Assembly (NCBI RefSeq): GCF_039908645.1
Contig: NZ_CP150917.1
Span: 5,777,001 to 5,841,000 of the forward strand
Length of the DNA: 64,000 nucleotides
Direction of reading: 5' to 3'
Source of the DNA: Pseudomonas helvetica
GTDB lineage: Bacteria > Pseudomonadota > Gammaproteobacteria > Pseudomonadales > Pseudomonadaceae
The notes under the pieces are model-generated. The model was not told the DNA's origin, ran no database searches, and saw nothing but the letters and a program-made list of their open reading frames with translations. Every line of letters starts with the position of its first letter. Position 1 is the first letter of the stretch. Shown piece after piece: positions 8,403 to 16,616 of this stretch. The translations under genes and the position numbers were made by a program.

Positions 8403-9155
8403 ATGACTGACACACCACTCTCCCCCGCCGAGTTCGAACAGGCGCTTCGGGCGAAGGGCGCCTACTACCACATCCATCACCCGTATCACGTGGCGATGTA
8501 CGAAGGCCGGGCGACCCGCGAGCAGATCCAGGGCTGGGTCGCCAACCGTTTCTACTATCAGGTGAATATCCCGCTCAAGGACGCTGCGATTCTGGCCAAC
8601 TGCCCGGACCGTGAAGTCCGTCGCGAGTGGATTCAACGCCTGCTCGACCACGACGGCGCGCCCGGTGAGGACGGTGGTATCGAAGCCTGGTTGCGCCTCG
8701 GCCAAGCCGTTGGCCTGGACCCGGACCAACTGCGTTCCCAGGAACTGGTGTTGCCCGGCGTGCGTTTCGCGGTGGATGCCTACGTCAACTTCGCCCGCCG
8801 GGCCAATTGGCAGGAAGCCGCCAGCAGCTCGCTGACCGAACTGTTTGCGCCGCAAATCCACCAGTCACGCCTGGACAGCTGGCCGCAGCATTACCCGTGG
8901 ATCGATCCGGCCGGTTATGAGTATTTCCGCACCCGGCTGGGTCAGGCGCGGCGCGATGTCGAGCACGGTCTGGCAATCACCCTGCAGCACTACACCACCT
9001 ATAAAGGCCAGCAGCGCATGCTGGAAATTCTCCAGTTCAAACTGGACATCCTTTGGAGCATGCTCGATGCCATGAGCATGGCCTATGAACTGAACCGCCC
9101 GCCTTATCACAGCGTGACTGAGCAACGGGTCTGGCATAAAGGGATCGCCTTATGA
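8403..9155 (+). CDS. pqqC: PqqC, pyrroloquinoline-quinone synthase
   Basis: A 250-residue cofactor-less oxidase that performs the final ring closure and eight-electron oxidation of AHQQ to PQQ. It belongs to the TENA/heme-oxygenase-like helical fold. The sequence shows the conserved stretch [15 protein letters not shown] near the N-terminus, and the full length is typical. The frame extends upstream into the repeat, but ATG 8403 after GGAGAACCGAA gives the family start (MTDTPLSP). The last bases overlap the pqqD start by four nucleotides (ATGA), which couples translation. Confidence 0.97.
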   Translation: MTDTPLSPAEFEQALRAKGAYYHIHHPYHVAMYEGRATREQIQGWVANRFYYQVNIPLKDAAILANCPDREVRREWIQRLLDHDGAPGEDGGIEAWLRLGQAVGLDPDQLRSQELVLPGVRFAVDAYVNFARRANWQEAASSSLTELFAPQIHQSRLDSWPQHYPWIDPAGYEYFRTRLGQARRDVEHGLAITLQHYTTYKGQQRMLEILQFKLDILWSMLDAMSMAYELNRPPYHSVTEQRVWHKGIAL

Positions 9156-9427
9156 GTTTCGACCGCAGCAAGACCCCGCGCTGGCGTCCCGGCTACCGCT
9201 TCCAGTACGAACCGGCGCAAAAAGGCCACGTGCTGCTGTACCCGGAAGGCATGATCAAACTCAACGAAAGCGCCGCGCTGATTGGTGGCCTGATCGACGG
9301 TAAACGTGACGTCGCGGCGATCATTGCCGAACTGGACGCCCAGTTCCCCGGCGTCCCCGAACTCGGTGACGACATCGAGCAATTCATGGAGGTCGCCCGT
9401 GCAGAGCACTGGATCGAGCTTGCCTGA
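9152..9427 (+). CDS. pqqD: PqqD, peptide chaperone of PQQ synthesis
   Basis: A 91-residue RiPP recognition element that binds PqqA and presents it to PqqE. It has the typical start [16 protein letters not shown] and the winged-helix-like body ending in HWIELA. The start codon overlaps the pqqC stop by four bases and the 3' end overlaps the pqqE start by 29 bases, so pqqC-D-E are probably translated as a coupled set. Confidence 0.96.
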   Translation: MSFDRSKTPRWRPGYRFQYEPAQKGHVLLYPEGMIKLNESAALIGGLIDGKRDVAAIIAELDAQFPGVPELGDDIEQFMEVARAEHWIELA

Positions 9428-10574
9428 ATCAGCGGCGCTGCCATTGCCGCCCAAACCCGAGATCGGCCTGCCGCTATGGCTGCTCGCCGAGCTGACCTAC
9501 CGCTGCCCGCTGCAATGCCCCTACTGCTCGAACCCGCTGGACTTCGCCGAGCAAGGCAAAGAGCTCAGCACCGAGCAGTGGCTCAAGGTGTTTCGCGAGG
9601 CACGGGAAATGGGCGCGGCGCAGTTGGGCTTCTCTGGCGGCGAACCCTTGGTGCGTCAGGACCTCGCCGAGCTGATCGCCGAGGCTCGAAAACTGGGCTT
9701 CTACACCAACCTGATCACCTCGGGGATTGGCCTCACCGAGCAGAAAATCAGCGACTTCAAGAAGGCCGGTCTCGATCACATCCAGATCAGTTTCCAGGCC
9801 AGCGATGAACAGGTGAATAACTTGTTGGCCGGTTCAAAAAAAGCTTTCGCGCAGAAACTCGAAATGGCCCGCGCAGTAAAAGCCCACGGCTATCCGATGG
9901 TGCTGAACTTCGTCACCCATCGGCACAACATCGACAAGATCGACCGCATCATCGAGCTGTGCATCGCCCTGGAAGCCGATTTCGTCGAGCTCGCCACCTG
10001 CCAGTTCTACGGCTGGGCCCAGCTCAACCGCGTCGGTTTGCTGCCGACCAGGGAACAGCTGGTGCGCGCCGAGCGCATCACCAATGAATACCGGGCCAAA
10101 CTCGAAGCCGAAGGTCACCCGTGCAAGCTGATCTTTGTCACCCCGGACTACTACGAGGAACGCCCCAAGGCCTGCATGAATGGCTGGGGCAGCATTTTCC
10201 TGACCGTGACCCCAGACGGCACCGCCCTGCCGTGCCACGGCGCACGGCAGATGCCGGTGCAATTCCCGAACGTGCGCGATCACAGCATGCAGCACATCTG
10301 GTACGACTCGTTCGGCTTCAACCGCTTTCGCGGTTACGACTGGATGCCCGAGCCGTGCCGCTCCTGCGACGAGAAAGAAAAGGACTTCGGCGGCTGCCGT
10401 TGCCAGGCCTTCATGCTCACGGGTGACGCGAGCAACGCCGACCCGGTGTGCAGCAAGTCAGAACATCACGGCGTGATCCTCAAGGCCCGCGAAGAAGCCG
10501 AGCACGCCACCCAGACCATCGAGCAACTGGAATTTCGCAATGAACGGAACTCACGCCTCATCGTTAAAAGCTGA
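9399..10574 (+). CDS. pqqE: PqqE, radical SAM PQQ synthase
   Basis: A 391-residue radical SAM enzyme that forms the carbon-carbon bond between Glu and Tyr of PqqA. With the GTG start at 9399 the CxxxCxxC motif is C36, C40 and C43 (RCPLQCPYC). A C-terminal SPASM domain carries the auxiliary-cluster cysteines ([21 protein letters not shown]). GGAGG at 9388-9392, six bases upstream, selects the GTG although the frame is open from 9306. It overlaps pqqD at its start and the peptidase gene at its end. Confidence 0.96.
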   Translation: MQSTGSSLPESAALPLPPKPEIGLPLWLLAELTYRCPLQCPYCSNPLDFAEQGKELSTEQWLKVFREAREMGAAQLGFSGGEPLVRQDLAELIAEARKLGFYTNLITSGIGLTEQKISDFKKAGLDHIQISFQASDEQVNNLLAGSKKAFAQKLEMARAVKAHGYPMVLNFVTHRHNIDKIDRIIELCIALEADFVELATCQFYGWAQLNRVGLLPTREQLVRAERITNEYRAKLEAEGHPCKLIFVTPDYYEERPKACMNGWGSIFLTVTPDGTALPCHGARQMPVQFPNVRDHSMQHIWYDSFGFNRFRGYDWMPEPCRSCDEKEKDFGGCRCQAFMLTGDASNADPVCSKSEHHGVILKAREEAEHATQTIEQLEFRNERNSRLIVKS

Positions 10575-12372
10575 ACCCTTGAGCGCCCTCAAAGCCGTAG
10601 CGGCCGGCGTCGATTTCACTGACTTGTGTGTCGGCGCTCAGGGTTTGTTCTGGAATGAGTACCGCCCCGAAGATGGTGCCTGCCGAATCTGGCATTGGCG
10701 CGACAACACCGCCCATTGCCTGACCCCGCCGGGGTTCAGCGCGCGCAGTCGAGTCTATGAATACGGTGGCGGGTCGTTTTGCTTGAGCGATGATGGCGTG
10801 GTCTTCGTCAACGAGACGGATCAGCAGTTGTATCGGCAATCGTTGGCCGGTGAAATACCACAGGCGTTGACCGTGGGTGAATACCGTTACGGCGATCTGC
10901 AATTTGCCGGCGGGCAGGTACTCGCCGTCGAAGAGCAAGGCAATCAGCATCGCCTGGTGGCCATAGATCCGGCAGACGGCAAACGTCAGCTGTTGGCCGA
11001 AGGCTCAGACTTCTACTCGGCTCCAACCTTGAGTCCGGATGCCGGGCGGTTGGCCTGGATCGAATGGAGCCGGCCGCATCAACCCTGGACCGCGACCCGC
11101 TTGATGGTCGCCGAGCGCGATGCCAACGGCGCTTTCGGCCGGCCGCGCTGCGTAGCGGGTGACGCGTCTGAAGAGTCCTTGCAACAGCCTCGCTTCGATG
11201 ATGCCGGCCGCCTGTATTGCCTGACCGATCGCGCCGGATTCTGGCAGCCGTGGGGCGAAACCGGATCAGGCTTGCAGCCGCTGCCCAGCAGCGACGCGGA
11301 TCATGCTCCGGCGCCGTGGCAGCTTGGCGGTTGCACTTGGTTGCCGCTTGACGAAAAGAACTACCTGGCGAACTGGACCGTGGAGGGTTTCGGACGCCTT
11401 GGGCTGCGCTCTGGTGATTCCGTTGAGGATTTCACTGGCGATTACAGTCGCTTCCGAAATCTGGCGCTGGACCAGGAATCTGTCTACTGCATCGCGGCTT
11501 CGCCGGTCAGCCCTTCCGCGGTGATTGCCATCAACCGTAAAAGCCATCAAGTCCGGGTGTTGGCGGGCGGAGTGGCACCGCTGCCCGCCAAGCACATCAG
11601 CCAGCCGCAAACACTGCGCTACCCCAGCGGTGCCGGCGAGGCCCATGGTTTCTTTTATCCGGCCATGACCGATGTCGCCAAACCTCCGTTGCTGGTGTTT
11701 ATTCATGGCGGGCCGACATCGGCGTGCTACCCGATGCTCGATCCGCGAATCCAGTACTGGACACAACGCGGCTTCGCGGTCGCCGACCTTAACTATCGCG
11801 GCAGTAGCGGTTACGGTCGCGCCTATCGGCAGGCGCTGCACCTGAGCTGGGGCGACGTGGATGTCGAAGACGCCTGCGCCGTGGTCGCCTACCTCGCCGG
11901 GCAAGGTTTGATCGACGACAATTACGCGTTCATTCGTGGTGGCAGTGCCGGCGGTTACACCACGCTCTGCGCGCTGGCATTTCGGGACGTCTTCAGCGCG
12001 GGCGCCAGTTTGTACGGCGTCAGCGACCCGGCGGCCCTGAGCCGCACCACCCATAAATTCGAAGGTGATTATCTGGACTGGCTGATCGGCGATCCGCAGC
12101 AGGATGCCGAGCGCTACGCCACCCGCACACCGCTGCTGCACGCGAGTGAAATCCGCGTGCCAGTGATCTTCTTCCAAGGCGAACTCGACGCTGTGGTGGT
12201 ACCGCAACAGACCCGCGATATGGTCACGGCCCTGCAGGCCAAGGGCATTCCCGCCCAGGCCCATTACTACCCGGACGAACGCCACGGCTTTCGCAAGGCC
12301 AGCAATCAGGCCCATGTGCTGGAGCAGGAATGGCTGTTTTATCGCGAGGTGATGGAGCAGAAGAACGCCTGA
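10540..12372 (+). CDS. S9 prolyl-oligopeptidase-family peptidase in the pqq operon
   Basis: A 610-residue protein with an N-terminal beta-propeller-like half and a C-terminal alpha/beta-hydrolase domain. The catalytic triad is visible: S469 in RGGSAGGY, D550 in QGELDAVV and H582 in DERHGF. No signal peptide is seen, so it is probably cytoplasmic. Its start lies 35 bases inside pqqE with GGAA seven bases upstream, so it should be co-translated with the pqq genes. The same neighbour is found in P. putida. It may process a PQQ-pathway peptide or clear degradation products; this role is inferred from the coupling only. Confidence 0.9.
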   Translation: MNGTHASSLKAEPLSALKAVAAGVDFTDLCVGAQGLFWNEYRPEDGACRIWHWRDNTAHCLTPPGFSARSRVYEYGGGSFCLSDDGVVFVNETDQQLYRQSLAGEIPQALTVGEYRYGDLQFAGGQVLAVEEQGNQHRLVAIDPADGKRQLLAEGSDFYSAPTLSPDAGRLAWIEWSRPHQPWTATRLMVAERDANGAFGRPRCVAGDASEESLQQPRFDDAGRLYCLTDRAGFWQPWGETGSGLQPLPSSDADHAPAPWQLGGCTWLPLDEKNYLANWTVEGFGRLGLRSGDSVEDFTGDYSRFRNLALDQESVYCIAASPVSPSAVIAINRKSHQVRVLAGGVAPLPAKHISQPQTLRYPSGAGEAHGFFYPAMTDVAKPPLLVFIHGGPTSACYPMLDPRIQYWTQRGFAVADLNYRGSSGYGRAYRQALHLSWGDVDVEDACAVVAYLAGQGLIDDNYAFIRGGSAGGYTTLCALAFRDVFSAGASLYGVSDPAALSRTTHKFEGDYLDWLIGDPQQDAERYATRTPLLHASEIRVPVIFFQGELDAVVVPQQTRDMVTALQAKGIPAQAHYYPDERHGFRKASNQAHVLEQEWLFYREVMEQKNA

Positions 12373-12396
12373 CCGCTGGCGGGGGACAGAGTGTCT

Positions 12397-12426
12397 TGAA
12401 AAGATCGCAGCCACCGGGCTGCGATC
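12397..12426 (-). terminator. Terminator of the toxin-antitoxin operon
   Basis: A 10-bp perfect stem (GATCGCAGCC, loop ACCG, GGCTGCGATC at 12403-12426) is followed on the minus strand by TTTTC. It lies 26 bases beyond the antitoxin stop. It may also slow read-through from the S9 peptidase on the plus strand. Confidence 0.7.
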
Positions 12427-12452
12427 CGGGCTTGCAGCACTTGCCGTTCAAC

Positions 12453-12773
12453 TCAGGCCAGTATTTCCAGCCCATGCTTCTGCACGATGCTCAGCAGCTT
12501 CAATGCCATCCCGCTGGGGTGCTTGTCACCCGCTTCCCACTGTTTGACCGTAGAAGCACTGGTATTCAAATAGCGGGCGAACACCGGTTGGCTGACATTG
12601 TTACGCTCGCGCAGTTGCTTGATCTGTTCGGCGGGAATCGCCTCTGGCACCTGTGCCAGGCATGTCTCATCGAACTGGCGCATGGTGGTCTTGCTGATAG
12701 CGCCGATCGACAATAATGCAGTGGCCGAGTCGTGAACCGACTCAAGGGCTTCACTCTTGAACTTCTTACTCAT
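12453..12773 (-). CDS. HTH (XRE/NadS-type) antitoxin
   Basis: A 106-residue protein with a disordered-looking N-terminal half and a C-terminal XRE helix-turn-helix (about residues 52-100: QIKQLRERNNVSQPVFARYL, then STVKQWEAGDKHPSG). This is the layout of HigA/NadS-type antitoxins that are encoded after their toxin. Its ATG overlaps the toxin stop by eight bases, so it is translationally coupled. It should neutralise the RelE-like toxin and repress the operon at the palindrome at 13143-13159. Confidence 0.85.
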   Translation of the reverse strand: MSKKFKSEALESVHDSATALLSIGAISKTTMRQFDETCLAQVPEAIPAEQIKQLRERNNVSQPVFARYLNTSASTVKQWEAGDKHPSGMALKLLSIVQKHGLEILA

Positions 12774-13122
12774 GATGTACCTCCACAAACTCCCTCATAT
12801 CCAGCAGTTGCTGGACCTGTGTGTCACTCAACCTCTCGTAGGCTTTGGCCAACTCTCGAAAGGCAGCCAACTCCGTTTGGCTGATGTTGCTCTGGTCTTT
12901 CTTGGCAAACAGAAACTGGTAAACCCAGTACCGTCCCCCCTTGGCCAGAACAATCGAACGGTGACGGTTTTCGCTCAAGCGCTTTTTCCAGACGCCACCT
13001 CCCAAACTGTCTGCCTGCCCTTTAAGCAACTCGCGGAACGCTGACCTGAGCTCGTCATCGCCGATCCAGGCTTTGCCTGCCTGGACGGTAAAACGCCTTG
13101 TTTTGAACAGCCTGATCGTCAT
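12766..13122 (-). CDS. RelE/HigB-type toxin
   Basis: A small basic protein (118 residues from ATG 13122; 120 from ATG 13128) of the RelE-like (PF06296 type) toxin group, expected to be an mRNA interferase acting at the ribosome. Recognisable features are the N-terminal basic strand (RLFKTRRF), the core GGGVWKKRLSENRHRS and the aromatic strand YWVYQFLFAKKD. GGGAAGG at 13129-13136 on the minus strand is seven bases from ATG 13122 and almost touches ATG 13128, so the shorter form is preferred. It is first in a two-gene operon with the antitoxin. Confidence 0.85.
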   Translation of the reverse strand: MTIRLFKTRRFTVQAGKAWIGDDELRSAFRELLKGQADSLGGGVWKKRLSENRHRSIVLAKGGRYWVYQFLFAKKDQSNISQTELAAFRELAKAYERLSDTQVQQLLDMREFVEVHHE

Positions 13123-13142
13123 GGACATCCCTTCCCATTACC

Positions 13143-13159
13143 ATACCACTCAGTGGTAT
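13143..13159. promoter_or_regulatory. Palindromic operator of the toxin-antitoxin operon
   Basis: ATACCACT-C-AGTGGTAT is a perfect 8+1+8 inverted repeat located 20 bases upstream of the toxin start. Its size and position suit binding by a dimer of the XRE antitoxin for autoregulation. Confidence 0.75.
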
Positions 13160-13288
13160 ACACTTACAAACCAAGCCATCCGCAGAATCAATGCGTGATG
13201 GCATCGGCAGTCCTCGCCGACTCCGCCAAAAAGCCATTGTTCTGGCAATCACTCAAGCACTGAGTAGGGTTTGGAAAATCGCTGAGAC
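13160..13288. other. Intergenic, no gene seen
   Basis: About 130 bp between the TA operator and the terminator of the aminotransferase gene. I see no supported gene. It must contain the TA promoter on the minus strand. Confidence 0.5.
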
Positions 13289-13327
13289 AAAAAAACGCCC
13301 CATGCCAAAAAAATCAGACATGGGGCG
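13289..13327 (-). terminator. Terminator of the aminotransferase/MOSC operon
   Basis: CGCCCCATG (13296-13304) pairs with CATGGGGCG (13319-13327). On the minus strand the stem is followed by a run of seven T (13289-13295). It lies 50 bases beyond the aminotransferase stop. Confidence 0.88.
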
Positions 13328-13376
13328 ACGCGTTATACCGCAAGACGGTTAGGGAATTAGAGAAGGGCCGGTCTGT

Positions 13377-14654
13377 TCAGACCGCGATGCCTTTGCGACA
13401 TTGAAGTTGGGCCGTGCGCACCCGGGAAAAGGCTCGGGCCAGGCGCAGGAGCATTTCGTCGATATTGGTCTTGCTGACTGTCAGCGCCGGCGTAAACCGC
13501 AGGCAATCGGGTTTCGGGGCGCTCAACAGCAAACCTTCGTACAACGCCGCGCTCACCACGGCGTCAGCCGAATCGTCACTCAGTGTCAGCCCCCAGAGCA
13601 GCCCCTGGCCACGCAGTTCACCGTGCCCGTAACGGTTGGCCAATCGGCTCAAGCCTTCGCGCAAGTGTTGAGCGCTATCGCGAACCTGTTCGAGGAAGCC
13701 GTGATCCAGCACGCTGTCCAGAACTGCCTGCGCCGCCGAGGCCATCAACGCGTTGCCGTGATGGGTGCCATCCAGCTCGCCCGACTCGAGGCAGCAGGCT
13801 TTGCCGCGCGCCAGAAGCGCCGCCACTGGCACCCCGCCGCCCAGCCCTTTGCCCAGCACAACAATGTCGGCGCGCACGCCATAAAACTGTTCGGCGAGCA
13901 GACTGCCGCAACGGCCAATCCCGGTTTGCACTTCGTCGAGAATCAGCAAAATCCCCAACTCACGGCATAGGCGCTCGACACCTTTGAGGTAATGCCCGGT
14001 CGCCGGAACCACCCCGGCGGCGCTTTGGATCGGCTCAAGCAGGATAGCTACGGTTTGCGCATCTACCGCCGCATGTAACGCAGGCAAATCATTGAACGGA
14101 ACGTGGCTGAAACCCGGAAGTTGTGGCTCAAAGCGATTGTTCTGACAATCCGACGCGGACATCGCCGCAAAGCCGTGGCCATGGCAGCTACCGCTGGCGG
14201 TGATGATTCGCGATGCACCGCCACGATGCAGTTGCCCCCATTTGCGCGCCAGCTTGATCGCCGCCTCGCAAGCTTCACTGCCACTGTTGAGCAGATAAAC
14301 CTTGTCGCTGCCGGTACTGGCGCACAACCGTTCGGCCAGATTGAGTTGGCCACGGTTAAGCAGACCCGAACCCGGATTGATCAGCGTTTGCGCTTGAGCG
14401 GAGATGGCTTTGATCAGCACCGATGGGCTATGGCCGAGGCTGTTGGCCGCGCCACCTTGGGTGAAATCCAGATACGCGCGGTCGTCACTGTCCCAAAGCC
14501 AGGAACCCTGACCGCGAACGAAAACTTGCTGGGGTCGCTTGACACTGGGCATCAGGCACTCGCTGGAAAGGTTGTCGTGCCTGGAAGGCCGAAAATGCTC
14601 CACCACCAGATCATCCAGGCTCGGCTGTTGGCGACGCAGGCTGAACAGGTTCAT
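13377..14654 (-). CDS. Class-III PLP aminotransferase (acetylornithine aminotransferase-like)
   Basis: A 425-residue fold-type I aminotransferase of the ArgD/ornithine/GABA group. The PLP pocket is visible: LLNSGSEACEAAIKLAR for phosphate binding, LILDEVQTGIGR (D240) and the Schiff-base lysine K269 in VVLGKGLGGG. The exact substrate cannot be read from the sequence; the set includes acetylornithine, succinylornithine and 4-aminobutyrate enzymes. Its ATG overlaps the MOSC gene stop by four bases, so the two are co-transcribed from 15349 leftwards. A LysR gene is divergent from this operon. Confidence 0.9.
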   Translation of the reverse strand: MNLFSLRRQQPSLDDLVVEHFRPSRHDNLSSECLMPSVKRPQQVFVRGQGSWLWDSDDRAYLDFTQGGAANSLGHSPSVLIKAISAQAQTLINPGSGLLNRGQLNLAERLCASTGSDKVYLLNSGSEACEAAIKLARKWGQLHRGGASRIITASGSCHGHGFAAMSASDCQNNRFEPQLPGFSHVPFNDLPALHAAVDAQTVAILLEPIQSAAGVVPATGHYLKGVERLCRELGILLILDEVQTGIGRCGSLLAEQFYGVRADIVVLGKGLGGGVPVAALLARGKACCLESGELDGTHHGNALMASAAQAVLDSVLDHGFLEQVRDSAQHLREGLSRLANRYGHGELRGQGLLWGLTLSDDSADAVVSAALYEGLLLSAPKPDCLRFTPALTVSKTNIDEMLLRLARAFSRVRTAQLQCRKGIAV

Positions 14655-15349
14655 GCGCGCATTCCCTCAAGCGGCGAACCCAGCAGACGCGAAGACCAAT
14701 CCTCGACGCGCCCGGTGCGTAAACGTTTGAGTGCAATATCACGCCAGCGCGAAGACAGCGCCGGGCAGTCGACGAGCTTTTTCAAACCGGCATGCTCAAG
14801 CGGCTCTCGATAAAAACAGCGCAACGCCCAGGCCACAGTCAGGCCGGGGTAACTGCGCTGGATCAGCTCGAACGGCTGATCGGCGCTGACAAAACCAGGC
14901 TTGAGAACGCGGTAGAACCAGCCGCAGCGCCCTGTATCCTGCGCCAGTTGCGGCAAGATCGGCACACCCAAGCGGTGGCTCAACCGATAACACGGTGAGC
15001 GCGGTTGGCTGACCTGTAACAACGCACCGCCCCAGCGAAACATATCGCCCAGGCACACCTGCTCTTCGGTCAGGCCGCGGGTTGAAAGGTTTTCACCGAA
15101 GGCCGGAGCGTTCCAGTCGATCTGTGGATAACGTTTGCGCCAGTAAGCGTAGTGTTCGGACGGGTAATGATGCAGGGCGCGTTCGGGGCCAGTATGAAAA
15201 CGCGGATCGCCGTGTTCATCGCTGCCCAGGCCTTGCGGCCATAACCAGAGTCGATTGGCAATCCGCTGTTTGTCGGTATCGCAGATCAAACCCTGTCCGA
15301 GATTTTTTGCCTTGCCTATGTAAACACCATCAACGTAAACGGTATTCAT
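14651..15349 (-). CDS. MOSC-domain protein (YiiM-like)
   Basis: A 232-residue MOSC protein. Typical segments are NRLWLWPQGLGSDEHGDPRFHTGPERALHHYPSEHYAYW split around residues 33-70, PAFGENLSTRGL, and QVSQPRSPCYRLSHRLG, which holds the MOSC cysteine thought to bind sulfur or molybdenum cofactor. YiiM-type proteins reduce N-hydroxylated compounds or bind Moco; the precise activity here is not evident. It is the first gene of a two-gene operon with the aminotransferase (ATGA overlap). Confidence 0.88.
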   Translation of the reverse strand: MNTVYVDGVYIGKAKNLGQGLICDTDKQRIANRLWLWPQGLGSDEHGDPRFHTGPERALHHYPSEHYAYWRKRYPQIDWNAPAFGENLSTRGLTEEQVCLGDMFRWGGALLQVSQPRSPCYRLSHRLGVPILPQLAQDTGRCGWFYRVLKPGFVSADQPFELIQRSYPGLTVAWALRCFYREPLEHAGLKKLVDCPALSSRWRDIALKRLRTGRVEDWSSRLLGSPLEGMRA

Positions 15350-15450
15350 CGCGCTTTCTGGCCCTGTAAGCCTTGTGAATGCGGTTAGACTAGGCTTCTG
15401 TCAGGCGCTGAGCCATTTCGATTTTCCAGCTTTTTTGATAAGAATTACTT

Positions 15451-16380
15451 ATGGATTTTAAGCAACTGCGTTATTTCGTCGCGGTGTATGAAGAAGGCCA
15501 TGTCGGACGGGCTGCCGAACGCCTGTCGATCTCCCAGCCGGCGCTGTCGCAGCAGATCCGCCAACTGGAGCAAAACCTCGACGTGGGCCTGTTCGAACGC
15601 AGCAGTAAACGCCTGCTGCCCACCCTGGCCGCGCATACCTTGTACAACCACGCCCTGCCCTTGCTCGACGGTCTGCAGCGTGCGCGCGAGGCCTTGGGCA
15701 ACTTCAAGGGCCAGGCGTTGCGCACCTTGGCTATCGGTGTGCTGCAAACCGTTCACACCAGCCTGGTACCCAAAATGCTGGAGCGTGTGCGCAAGGCGCA
15801 ACCACACCTGGTGGTACAGATCTATGAACTCACGGGGCTGGAAATCGAACGTCGATTGCTCAATGGCTCACTCGATATCGGTATCAGCTATCTGCCGCCG
15901 CGCCAACCCGGGCTGCATGGCGTTTTGCTGTATGAAGATGAACTGACCCTGGTCATCCCTGCCGATCATCCGTTGCGTGAATTCAAGAAAGTCTCCATGA
16001 GTCAGGCCGCGGAGTTGCCGATGCTGTTGCTGGGGGAAGAGTTTCAGGTTCGGCAGATCTGGCAGGGACAACTGGCCAATCTCGGACGCCGCCCGCAAGT
16101 ACAGGCGGAACTGAACAACATGGCGGGGATCCTCGACAGTTTGCCCCACACCAGACTGGCCACTGTCCTACCTGGACGCTCGCAGCAGGAACACGGAAAC
16201 AAGGCGCTCTTGTGGAAACCCTTGAGTGAGCCGCGGGTTCCCCTGAAAGTAGGATTGGTCTGTCGCGACGTTCAACGTCAGCAAGCGACGCTGGAGTTGC
16301 TGCGCAACCTGTTGGAAGACGTGATAAACAGCCCGGCCGGGCGGATGACGAGCCCGACGGTACTGGATGTTCAGGGCTGA
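15451..16380 (+). CDS. LysR-family transcriptional regulator
   Basis: A 309-residue LysR protein. The N-terminal winged HTH (MDFKQLRYFVAVYEEGHVGR, then SQPALSQQIRQLEQNLDVGLFER) is followed by a CynR/BenM-like effector domain (QPHLVVQIYELTGLEIERRL, LDIGISYLPP). It is divergent from the MOSC/aminotransferase operon across 101 bp, the usual position of a LysR gene relative to its target, so it probably controls that operon. Its inducer is unknown. An unusually basic, possibly flexible tail follows residue 290. Confidence 0.9.
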   Translation: MDFKQLRYFVAVYEEGHVGRAAERLSISQPALSQQIRQLEQNLDVGLFERSSKRLLPTLAAHTLYNHALPLLDGLQRAREALGNFKGQALRTLAIGVLQTVHTSLVPKMLERVRKAQPHLVVQIYELTGLEIERRLLNGSLDIGISYLPPRQPGLHGVLLYEDELTLVIPADHPLREFKKVSMSQAAELPMLLLGEEFQVRQIWQGQLANLGRRPQVQAELNNMAGILDSLPHTRLATVLPGRSQQEHGNKALLWKPLSEPRVPLKVGLVCRDVQRQQATLELLRNLLEDVINSPAGRMTSPTVLDVQG

Positions 16381-16411
16381 ACGGCAAAAACATAAATCGC
16401 AGGCAAAAGAA

Positions 16412-16433
16412 AACCCCGCCGAAGCGGGGCTTT
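16412..16433 (+). terminator. Terminator after the LysR gene
   Basis: CCCCGC-CGAA-GCGGGG (16414-16429) with flanking AAAA and CTTTG. The A/T flanks allow it to act on both strands, but the plus-strand LysR gene is the nearest user. Confidence 0.75.
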
Positions 16434-16616
16434 GCAGACTGTTTCCCTGACATCCATTTCACTCCGCCGTCCTGGCAGAATCCTACGTGTCCGTGTTATT
16501 GCTTTGCGCTTCCTGCGCTACGTCCATGTGAAGTAGATTAGCTCTGGATCCAATCCTGGAACAGGGGAAAACAGCAGCACGTCACGTAAGCAAATGCTTA
16601 CATGACGTTACACTTC
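16434..16616. other. Intergenic, nothing recognised
   Basis: This is 183 bp between two convergent genes. I see no gene or clear hairpin here. Confidence 0.5.
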
